Positions 55,191 to 64,000 of a stretch of DNA of 64,000 nt are shown here, piece after piece (positions within the stretch are counted from its first letter, which is position 1; the number at the start of each line of letters is the position of its first letter). The stretch lies in contig CAOLHI010000737.1 of NCBI GenBank assembly GCA_948474755.1, forward strand, positions 682,001 through 746,000, read 5' to 3'. Position numbers and translations under genes: made by a program. The notes below the pieces were generated by a model, which saw nothing but the letters and a program-made list of their open reading frames with translations, ran no database searches and was not told the DNA's origin. The DNA is from Ctenosaura bakeri (taxonomy: Eukaryota; Chordata; Lepidosauria; Squamata; Iguanidae).

Positions 55191-56227
55191 TGCTGTAATG
55201 TTTTTTTAAAATTTCACAAAAACTCTGGGTGGCACGTTATCTCTCTCTCCCTCTACCCCAAATTGATCTCTCCCTCTACCCCAAATTGATCGGCCCAACA
55301 ACCCAGTGGGCAGATTAGGCTGAAAGATGCTAAATGGCCCCAGATCATGGATACTCAAACTTCATGGCCTAGTGAAGGTTTGCCCTTGGATTTCTCATGT
55401 GTCGTTAGTCCCGTATCCTATGCCGGGGTGAGGAATATCTGTTCCTCCAGATGTTGCTGGACTACGGCTCCCATCAGTCCCAATGAACATTGCCCCACTT
55501 TGGGAGCATATAAATACAATATATAAATAATAAATAAATGTCGGTAGAGTCTGAAGTCTGCCATCTTCCAGAAGGCCAGGTTCACCTCCTCTTGCTCTCA
55601 GTTCTATATCTTGGCGTCCCCCCTGGTTTCTTAGGAGTGGGTATGTTTTAGGTGTACAATGACCCTTCAAGGTTGATCAGGTTTAAGATTTTTAACTACA
55701 GCTACATCCAATTCTGCAGGGATCTTAAGATGACTGAGAGTGGGCTTCCAAGTGGTTTCCTATTCAGACCTTGGCCAGTCCCAGATCTTCTTTACCTTTC
55801 ACATGGCTCATTCCTTTATATTATAAATCTCTCTATATTGGAGATTTTGGAACTGTTTACAATAGTGGGGGGGGGAAGAAATAATAAAACACAGAAAACT
55901 TGCAATACAATATTAAGAGAGGAGGCGCGTGTGACTCTCCTTTATCCACCAGGAAGGGCTTGTGGGGAAAAGAAAGACCAGAAACAAAAGAAGTCAGCTT
56001 TGATTTACGGTGGCCCTGTGAATGAAAGAACCCCAGGCTCTCCTTTTTCTTACTATTTTCCACTTTACTAAATATTTTTTTTTTCAAAGAGTTGCCTCAT
56101 TTCACGATACAGGTGTCTATTACATGGTCTGCTTTTGACAATGTGCTCGTTCGACCCTTTTCAAGTATAACCAGAACCCATAAATTCAGTGTGCAGTCCG
56201 CGCTTTCAACCTATTTCATCATGTTTC

Positions 56228-56760
56228 CATGACCTTCCCTGTGTTTCTGCTTTGATCAGACTCCACCTGGAATACTATGTCCAGTTCTGGGCACTACAGT
56301 TCTGGAAGGAGACTGGCGAGCTGGAACGTGTCCGGAGGAGGGTGACGAAAGTGTTCAAAGGCCTGGAGACCATGCTTAGGCATCTGGGTCTCTTTAGCCT
56401 GGAGAAGAGAGGGTTAAGAGGCAACCTGATAGCTATATGTTTAAATATTTGAAGGGATGCTATATGGAGGATGGAGCCAGCTTGTTTTCTGCTGCTCCAG
56501 GGACAAGGACATGGAGCAATGGTTTCAAACTTCAGGGGAAAAAAAGATTCCACCTAATCATTAGGAAGAACGTGCTGACGGTAAGAGCAGTGGAATGTGC
56601 TTCTTTTTTGGACTGTGTCTTTTTCTTTGGAAGTTTTAAAACAGAAGCTGGATGGCCATCTGTCGGGAGTGCTTTCATTGCGTCCTTCTACGTGGCAGAG
56701 CGGGGTTGGACTTGATAGCCCTTGGGGTCTCTTTCAACTCTACGTTTCTATGGATTCTGC
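56228..56760 (+). mobile_element. CR1 LINE 3' segment
   Basis: TGATCAGACTCCACCTGGAA, TGTCCAGTTCTGGGCACTAC, GGATGGCCATCTGTCGGGAG and CAACTCTACGTTTCTATGGA. It extends further 5' than the other CR1 copies, into the end of the polymerase region. Confidence 0.9.
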
Positions 56761-57348
56761 ATTTTGATGACTTACAGCTTTTGGCAGTGCTCTGTTCCTA
56801 CCTTCTCAAATAATTGGGGGATACCTGTGTGTCCAAAGTACAACAGCCTCCCTTTGGGCTCCTAGGGAGAGTTCAGGCTTGATTCGCCCCAGGACTCCTT
56901 GACTTGCCTTTTTAACTGTCCCTGGCATCTGTGGAACTCCCCTCCAGCACATTTCAAATAAGTCAGTTCTCTTCCGGTCAACTTTCTTCTATGTCCAGCT
57001 TTCACAACCTAATAATAATAATAATAATATTTATTTGTATCCCGCCTCTCCACATGGATCGAGGCGGCAAACAACATGAAATACATGATACATTAAAATA
57101 CATTTAAAGATATTAAAAACATACCCAATCCTCCCCACCCACCAACCCACCTAAACCGACCCCTTAAAATACACAGCAATTAACAATCCATCAATTACTA
57201 TTAGCAAAGCAGCAAGGCAATAGATGGGAGGCGATGGAAATGCTATAATAGGGCATGGCTGGTTCAGCTGTTCTCTTTGGCCCCAACCATCTAATGTTTC
57301 TGGTGACAGGATGTCTACAGCGTGTTGCATTTTGCCATCCAAAAATGT

Positions 57349-58033
57349 TGTGTGAGTTGGTGTAAAACTTTTGCTTTTGTGCGCTTGCAAGATGTTTCCG
57401 AATGATGGAAACCAGACCCCTGGCAAGATTTGCTGGGAGGATGGGGTTGCCTTTGCTTTCCTCTGAGGCTGAGAGAGTGTGACCAGTGTTTCGTTTGGCC
57501 AAAGAGGTTCTGTGCTGAATTTTTAAAAACCCAGCCTAGTTTTTGATCTTTTAATATTTTCTCGCGGGTGTTTCCTGTGACCAGAAAAACCAGCAGGAGA
57601 GTCATAACCGGGCCATTTCCGCACTAGCCTGTTATAGCGCGATGATTCCGCTTTCAGCCTCCTCTGGAATCCTGGGGTTTGCAGTTTCGGGAGGGGCCGG
57701 CCTCTATAGAGGTGGAAGGGACCTCAAAGGACATCCAGCCAGCCCTTCCCGAAACTGCAAACCCCAGGGCCATTTCTGCACTACATTGTTATAGTGCTAT
57801 TATTGCACTTTCAGCCTCCTGTAGGATTCTGGGGTTTGTAGTTTCCTGAGGCCAAAGAGCTCTCTGGCTGAGAATTCTAAAGGCTCCTCCCTAAACTACA
57901 AACTCCAGGGTTCCATAGGAGGTTGAAAGTGGAATAGTAGCACTATAACAGTGTAGGGCAGAAATGGCCCAGGATTCCAGAGGAGGCTGAAAGCGGAATC
58001 ATCGCGCTATAACAGGCTAGTGCGGAAATGGCC
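57349..58033. repeat. Tandem duplication, unit 1
   Basis: Unit 1 begins TGTGTGAGTTGGTGTAAAAC, includes TATTTTCTCGCGGGTGTTTC, and ends with a complete MITE-in-MITE (57611-58033). Unit 2 at 58081-58764 repeats it nearly base for base after a 47-bp spacer. Confidence 0.95.
57611..58033. mobile_element. GGCC-MITE interrupted by a second MITE (unit 1)
   Basis: The outer element is 57611-57767 plus 57970-58033. The inner element occupies 57768-57969 (202 bp, GGCCATTTCTGCACTACATT to GTGTAGGGCAGAAATGGCC). CAG is duplicated on both sides of the inner element, in the target CCCCAGGATTCC. Confidence 0.93.
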
Positions 58034-58080
58034 TGGATTTACAGGAGCTCTGATCCTAGTCCAGTATTCTAACCAGTGTT

Positions 58081-58764
58081 TGTGTGAGTTGGTGTAAAAC
58101 TTGGCTTTTGTGCGCTTGCAAGATGTTTCCGAATGATGCCAACCAGACCCCTGGCAAGATTTGCTTGAGGGATGGGGTTGCCTTTGCTTTCCTCTGAGGC
58201 TGAGAGAGTGTGACCAGTGTTCCGTTTGGCCGAAGAGGTTCTGTGCTGAATTTTTAAAAACCCAGCCTAGTTTTTGATCCTTTAATATTTTCTCGCGGGT
58301 GTTCCCTGTGACCAGAAAAACCAGCCGGAGAGTCGTAACCGGGCCATTTCCGCACTAGCCTGTTACAGCGCGATGATTGCACTTTCAGCCTCCTCTGGAA
58401 TCCTGGGGTTTGCAGTTTCGGGAGGGGCCGGCCTCTATAGAGGTGGAAGGGACCTCAAAGGACATCCGGCCGGCCCCTCCCGAAACGGCAAACCCCAGGG
58501 CCATTTCTGCACTATACTGTTCTAGTGCTATTATCCCACTTTCAACATCCCGTGGAATTCTGGGGTTTGTAGTTTCCTGAGGCCCAAGAGCTCTCTGGCT
58601 GAGAATTCTAAAGGCTCCTCCCTAAACTACAAACTCCAGGGTTCCATAGGAGGTTGAAAGTGGAATAGCAGCACTATAACAGTGTAGGGCAGAAATGGCC
58701 CAGGATTCCAGAGGAGGTCGGAAGCGGAATCATCGCGCTATAACAGGCTAGTGCGGAAACGGCC
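58081..58764. repeat. Tandem duplication, unit 2
   Basis: Near-identical to 57349-58033, including the nested MITE pair (outer 58342-58764, inner 58499-58700, with CAG at 58496-58498 and 58701-58703). The differences are scattered single bases. Confidence 0.95.
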
Positions 58765-58769
58765 GAGCA

Positions 58770-60780
58770 TTCTCAGGGCGGCGAAACCGTGCGAGGCCTC
58801 GCTCTAAGTGGCTCCGTCCGGCGTGTGTCTAACTCGGAAGCCAGCCCCGCGGACCGCTTCCTCTTAGTCAATATGCAAACAGCAGCCGGACTCCGGCGGC
58901 CACGTGGCTGGAAAATTTCAACGGTTGCAACCCCTTTACCTCTGGGCGGTTCCTTTATTTTTATTTTACTTTTTTTGCATTGGGCTGCTTTGCATTAGGC
59001 TGCTTGCGAGAGCGGAGGGAGAGGCGCGCCCCGCTCGCACGCTTTGCAAGGCGAGTTTCCTGCAAATGCGGGACTTGGTTTAAGGCCTCAAGTCCCGCTT
59101 CGCGTTCCTGGGCGTGCATTTTTTGCTTTGCCACCCCGGCGTCCGCACGCGCGCTTTGCCCCGCTTCCAACCCGCCCCAGCGGCCCCGCGCCCTTTGCAG
59201 GCGCCGATGTAAACATTCCACAAAAGGGCTCCCCGGAGAAGGGGCGGGGCCTCTTTTGCAGCCGAGGTGGGCGGAGCCACCGGGGAGGGTGTTTTTGGAG
59301 AGGCGGGGCTCCTTTTTCTCCTCCTCCTCCCTCTCCGCCCCTTTTAGAAGACAGGCAGTCCTTCCGGCCACAGGCTGCGCATTTCCCGTAGCCTCCTGTC
59401 CAATCAGCGAGCCGGAAGGGCGGGCCGTGGCTTCCCATACGGACATTTTTTTTCTCCCCTCTTTTGCTTCTCCCCGCCTCCTTTTTTTTCCCCTCATAAC
59501 CCTCCTTTCGCATCCCCTTCCTGGGAGCGCGAGGGCCAATAGGGACGGCGGAGGCGAGCCGGGCTCGGCCGGCGATTGGTGGAAAAAGCGAGCGGCATCG
59601 GCGCCGGCCAATGCCCGCGCGGGAGGCCTCCCCGGGGCAGGGGAGGGGGCGGGATTTCCCAGGGAACAGAGAAGCGGGCAGTGCTCGGCGGCGGCGGCGG
59701 CGGCCGTCCTGAGGCGGTTGGTCTGTAGCCATTGCCCTTCTCCCCCCTCCACCCCACCCCTCCCCCCGTCGTCGGCGTCGTCGCCCGCCCTCGCCCCTCC
59801 CCCACCGGCGGGGCCACCAGCTCCCTCAGGCCCCGGCCGGCGCGAGGAAACTCCAGGGCCCGGCTCGGCCTGGCCCTCCCGCTCCTTCGCCGCCGCGGGG
59901 GGAGGACGGAGGAGGAGGGGAAAAAAAGAACGGGGAGCCGCTGCTTCTTCTCCCTTTTCCCTCCCTCAACGCCAGACGCCTCGCCGCCCTCCGGCGCTGA
60001 GGGGGGTGGCGGTCGGAAAGGGCGCCTCACGCCTGAGGAGGACCAGAGGCGGCGACGGCACGGAGGTGAGAGAGAGGGACCCCCCACCCCTGAGGCGGCG
60101 GCGGCGGGAAGGCGGGTGCCTGGATGTATGCGCGGGGAGGGGGTGCTGGAGAGAGCGAGCGCGAGCGCGAGCGGAGTGCGCGTGCGCGCCCAGCGGGAAG
60201 GGGGCGGGGCCTCCGCGCGTGCCGGAGTTTGTGGAGGGCGCGCGCGCGCGCTCGCTCGTCGGTTGGAAGCCCGCGCGAGGGGACTGGGGGGGGGGCGAAA
60301 AACGATACTGAACACCCAGCGACGGGTGTGTGTGTAATATGTGTGTAGACGAAGTGAAGCGTTTCGTTTGTCGGCCTCCGCCTCTCCCACCGAGCCTGTT
60401 GCGGAGGCGGCGCCTTCCCGCGCTGCCAATCCCGGCCACACAGCGGCCAGGCCCCGCCCCTTCCCTCCCTCGCCGCCGGTTCTCTCTGAAGAGGCGCCCC
60501 TCGCTTGCCGCCTTCGCGCTTTACGGGGCAGTCTGGCTCCGCCCCCTTCTGGCCTTGGAGACGAGGGAGGGGCGAGGAGGAGAGGAGGGTGGGCGGAGCG
60601 CCGTTTGGCCCCGCCCTCCCGCCCCCAACGCTTTGCGTCCGCCGCCGTAGCTACTGGCTCCGCCCCTTTTTCTCTCCTTCTCTCAGTGTCTCCCCCCCAT
60701 TGTTTCTGCCCGGATGAGACGGCACCGGCTCCTCCTCCTCCAGTCCTTTTTCTTTTCTTTTTTCAGAATGTATTTGAGCT
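58770..60780 (+). promoter_or_regulatory. SIN3A: Strong CpG-island promoter, probably SIN3A with non-coding first exon
   Basis: Very CpG-dense sequence with GC boxes (GGGGCGGGGCC near 59236, GGGCGGAGCC near 59269, GGGGGCGGGATTT near 59646). It has four CCAAT boxes (59398, 59533, 59572 reversed, 59606) upstream of a GGC-repeat stretch (59688-59705) where transcription probably starts. An NRF1-like TGCGCGTGCGCGCC lies near 60177. A donor GGAG|GTGAGA at 60065/60066 fits a non-coding exon of about 350 bp. No SIN3A protein sequence is seen; the name rests only on human gene order. The long open frames here are GC artefacts. Confidence 0.55.
59398..59611. promoter_or_regulatory. Cluster of four CCAAT (NF-Y) boxes
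   Basis: TCCAATCAGCGAG near 59398, GGCCAATAGGG near 59533, GCGATTGGTGG (reverse) near 59572, and CCGGCCAATGCCC near 59606. The last is about 100 bp upstream of the presumed start region. Confidence 0.65.
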
Positions 60781-60784
60781 CTTA

Positions 60785-61217
60785 GGCCATTTCTGCACCA
60801 CACTGTTCTAGTGCTGTTAGTCCACTTTCAACCTCCTGTGGAACCCTGGGGTTTGCAGGTTAGGGAGGGGCTTCTGCACTAGACGGTTATAGCGCTATTA
60901 TTCCACTTTCAACCTCCTAAGGAACCCTGGGGTTTGCAGTTTAGGGAGGGGCCTTTAGGATTCTCGGCCAGGGAGCTCTTTTTGGGGCTCAGGAAACCCC
61001 AGGATCCCGCAGGATGGCCATTTCCGCACCAGGCTGTTATAGCGCTATTATTCCACTTTCAACATCCTATGGAATCCTGGGGTTTGTAGTTTAGGGAGGG
61101 GCCTTTAGGATTCTCAGCCAGAGAGCTCTTGGGCCTCAGGAAACTACAAACCCCAGAATTCCACAGGAGGTTGAAAGTGTAATAATGGCATTGTAACAGT
61201 GCAATGAAGGAATGGCC
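60785..61217. mobile_element. Three older GGCC-MITE relatives, two partial
   Basis: 60785-60870 is a left arm only (GGCCATTTCTGCACCACACT). 60871-61014 is a second partial. 61016-61217 is complete (GGCCATTTCCGCACCAGGCT to GCAATGAAGGAATGGCC), with the inner TCTCAGCCAGAGAGCTCTTG spacer found in the nested subfamily. Confidence 0.82.
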
Positions 61218-61309
61218 TTAGATCTCTTCCTGCCAAGGTGTAGGTCAAGTGTGCAAGTCCTTTTTTGGGGGCTGGGGAGGGGAGATGCGTAATTCCTTCT
61301 GCAGAAGGG

Positions 61310-61600
61310 TCAGCATGGTGTAGTGCTTTGAGCATCGGGCTCTGGAGACCGGTGTTGGCGTCCTTGCTCTGCTGTGGAAACCCACTGGGTGACCTTAGGC
61401 AAATCACACACTCTTAGCTTTGTAGAAAAAACCCCCAAAAACCCTTGCTGTGCCATAGAAATCCCTGGGTGACCTTAGGCAAGCCAGATTCTTTTAGAGG
61501 ACAGTAAAGGCAAACCCCCTCTGAATCCTGCCAAGAAAAGGCAGTGATAGGTTTGCCTTAGGGTCATCAAGTCAGAGTTGAAAGCGCTCAACAACAAGAG
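61310..61600 (+). repeat. tRNA-headed SINE with partly duplicated body
   Basis: GGTGTAGTGCTTTGAGCATC head, then GGAAACCCACTGGGTGACCT. A second body copy, AGAAATCCCTGGGTGACCTT, follows. The tail is AGGTTTGCCTTAGGGTCATC and CAACAACAAGAG. Confidence 0.8.
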
Positions 61601-64000
61601 ATTCCTCTGCCCCACCTTTCAGGTCCTCTGTAGGTGCCTCTGAACCACCCCAGTGCTGTGTAGGGTCCTTATTCCAAACCCTCACTATATTCTCTCTCTC
61701 TGTGTGTGTTTTTATTTCACTGCAAGGTTGAGGTCCTCCAACTCAGCTGGACTGAAGACTTGAGCTGCCTTAAGGAAAGAAGGCCTGTTGTGTGCAAGAG
61801 GGGCTCTTTTCCTTCCCAAGTTGGTGGTGCTTTATAATTTGGCCTTTCACCTCTCCACCGCGCTGTACGGAACAGAGGAGAGAGAATATGCCATGCTCAC
61901 CCCAGTGTCTGGTGAAAAACCTCACTGGTTAGACAGACTGATTTTCCCCATCCTCTTTATCTTTTCCGGTTGAGATTCCTCTCTCTCTTCCTTCAGCATC
62001 CCTCCTCATAGCCCTCCTGTGGTACGCTTTAGGTGCCCCCGGGTCTCTTTGAAAGCCTTTATGTACTGTTGCTTCTCTTTCTCTTAAATGATTTGGGGAT
62101 TGAAAATGGGGAGAGCTTGAATGTCTGAGAGAGGTTCAGTAGATGGCAGTCTCTGTATTTCTCTTGTCAGTGTGAGCATCCGATTGGTGGCAAACTCACC
62201 AACAAGCCAGTCCGGGGGAGAAATCTCCCTCCCCTCCCATGCCTGGGAGTTTTGGGTGTCTGGACACTGCTTTCTGGCCAGACAGGATTTTGCTGAGAGC
62301 TACAACAGGAGCTGTAAAAGCCCCCCAGAGATGTTATCTGGGGTCATCAGGGTGAAGTTGGGCCACGGCCAGAGACCTCGCTGGCTCCTTGCAGCACCGT
62401 TGCCGACACTGCAGCCAATCACCTCCAGTCCTTCCTTAATTGCCCGCCTCTTTGCATTGATGCGCTCTGTCCTCGTGTGCTCTGTGAGTGAAGAGTACGG
62501 TAGTAGCGAGTGATGCTCGGCTATGCATCCGGGTGTGCCGAAATGGGATTTACTGCCATTAAACTGTGCTGTTGAATGTGCTTTAAATGGCATGATTCAG
62601 TGTGCAGCTTTTGAGAGTGGCTGTTTAATAGCATTTGTTGCGTGAAACTGGGAGGGCAGGCAGCTGGCAGGCATTTTCCTCTGTTGATATTCCTATTTTA
62701 GGAAGATGGAGCTTAATTAGCCCCCTAAGCAAAAACAGAGTAGGAAGTGTAATTTATTATGAACACCTAAATCTGATTGTACTGTATGCTGCACCAGGTG
62801 CTTTTAATGGGAGGGAATGCTTCAAAATAATTTTAATTATTGTCCTTTTCCCTTCGAGAAATTTGCTAAGTAGTGTTATAGATTTCTTCCAACTTTGTTT
62901 CGGTTACTGATTATTTATGCAATAAATACTTTAAATGCTCTGTGCAGTATTGCTTATATTTATTTAAGTATCCAGTTAGCTGTCATGGATACAAACATTT
63001 ATTTACTTTTTATCTTGCTTTTCTACCAGCATGGGATTCAAGGCCATGTTAAAACATTTTAAAAAGAGTACATCTAAAAAAAAAACCCTGTTAATACAAA
63101 AGTTAAAACACAATTACATATTTTATTGAATTACAATTTACAAACAATTAAAACATACATTGAATATTTATATAAGAGAATCAGTAATTGAAGAATGAAA
63201 TATGAAAGATTAATATATATTATACATACATTATACATACTTATAGATATGATCAAAATCTCATATTTCATAGATGGAATAAAATATAAAACATAACTGA
63301 AAGTTAAAACACAATTAAAGCAGGCTTCTATTTTAGAAAACCCAAGTCAGAAGCACTTTTAAAAACACATTTAAAATATAATAAAATAGAAACACAATAC
63401 CCCCATTAAAAGCCTCATCCGGTGCAACGTATTAAACACCAAATGCCTCATCAAAATGTTTTTATCTACCTGAAAAGCAGTAATATGATTAAATCACTGT
63501 TGCACCTTTAAGGTTTTCCTTTCAATTTCCCTGCTGTTGGGTTATAAAGTTAAAATGATTTCACACATTTTTTTGAGTGTGGGAAGATCTCGGGAGCATC
63601 TTCTTACAGTGAATCTTGGAGCTGGTTGTTAATTTTCATCCTAAGCCTTAGAAGTTGTAGGAATTTGGTCATACTGAGTTCACTGATGTTTTCTCCCTCG
63701 TAAGCTTATTTAGGATTGCAGAATTCAGGATGTTGAGCTAGAACTGTTGCCTCATGTCCTGAGATAGCTTTTGTGTAGGCATTTGCTACAAAAAGAGTGA
63801 TACGCTGTAATGCAAAAATTCTCACTGTTTTAACACCGACTTGTTTTTATCACATGTTTGAACGGCTTTACAAACCAATACCTTACAACAGCAACACAGC
63901 CCAGCCTTAGAAGTTCATTTTTTGACAAGAAAAATGGGCGGTAATGTTATATAAGCCGTGTAAAGTAGGGAGCAGGTATAAAATTACCAGTGGTTCTTAT

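Larger units (their letters stand above)
51076..57348. other. Intergenic region between CpG block and tandem duplication
   Basis: Degenerate repeats (51195-51570, 55420-55500), a MITE (52241-52460), an AAT microsatellite (53105-53191), CR1 tails (54826-55190, 56228-56760), an RTE fragment (56830-57010) and the 'CCCGCCTCTCC' repeat (53192-53340, 57000-57190). No coding exon is seen. 53.35-54.8 kb holds nothing I can name except a weak CAACAACCCTGTGAGGTTGG repeat near 54053. Confidence 0.65.
60781..64000. other. Probable SIN3A intron 1
   Basis: Holds degenerate GGCC-MITE copies (60785-61217), a SINE (61310-61600) and A+T-rich degenerate repeat sequence (62995-63420). 62.48-62.96 kb is repeat-free and could be a conserved non-coding element. 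No coding exon is visible. Confidence 0.5.

Noticed and set aside
58961..60811. Open frames of 263 to 443 codons in the last CpG island.
   Set aside because: Overlapping on both strands, low complexity, no start context or domain. They are best explained by base composition in a non-coding first exon.

Overview
This window is eukaryotic nuclear DNA, almost certainly from a squamate reptile (lizard or snake). It has short coding exons with GT-AG introns, CpG-island promoters, CR1 LINE tails, RTE/Bov-B-type LINE fragments, tRNA-headed SINEs with a Bov-B-like tail, and 5S-rRNA-headed SINEs of the 5S-Sauria type. The last is the best lineage marker. No tRNA or rRNA gene, CRISPR array or bacterial-type operon is visible.

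Layout, all genes on the + strand. (1) 1-18095: seven exons recognisable as snurportin-1 (SNUPN), the import adaptor for m3G-capped snRNPs. Exon order and most splice sites are kept, but the reading frame has two in-frame stops and several small indels, so as written it cannot make snurportin. (2) 23.1-24.4 kb: a CpG island with a TATA-like box and a short first coding exon of PTPN9 (PTP-MEG2). (3) 36.2-40.9 kb: six fully open exons encoding the complete PTPN9 tyrosine phosphatase domain (WPD loop, [11 protein letters not shown]-loop, Q-loop). I could not find the CRAL-TRIO (Sec14-like) exons expected between exon 1 and the phosphatase exons. (4) 40.9-43.7 kb: 3' UTR with a proximal and a distal candidate poly(A) signal. 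(5) 43.7-58.8 kb: gene-free and repeat-rich, holding a family of palindromic GGCC-ended MITEs, a (TGAT/TGAC)n minisatellite, a CpG-rich block at 47.8-51.1 kb, and a 0.69-kb tandem duplication that carries a MITE nested in a MITE. (6) 58.8-60.8 kb: a strong CpG island with clustered CCAAT boxes and GC boxes. By human 15q24 gene order (SNUPN-PTPN9-SIN3A, same strand) it is probably the SIN3A promoter and non-coding first exon, with 60.8-64 kb as intron 1. No SIN3A coding exon is visible.

The most notable points are: SNUPN decay next to a perfectly open PTPN9 phosphatase domain, the apparent absence of the PTPN9 lipid-binding exons, and the young palindromic MITE family with 3-bp target duplications and a CR1-like core.
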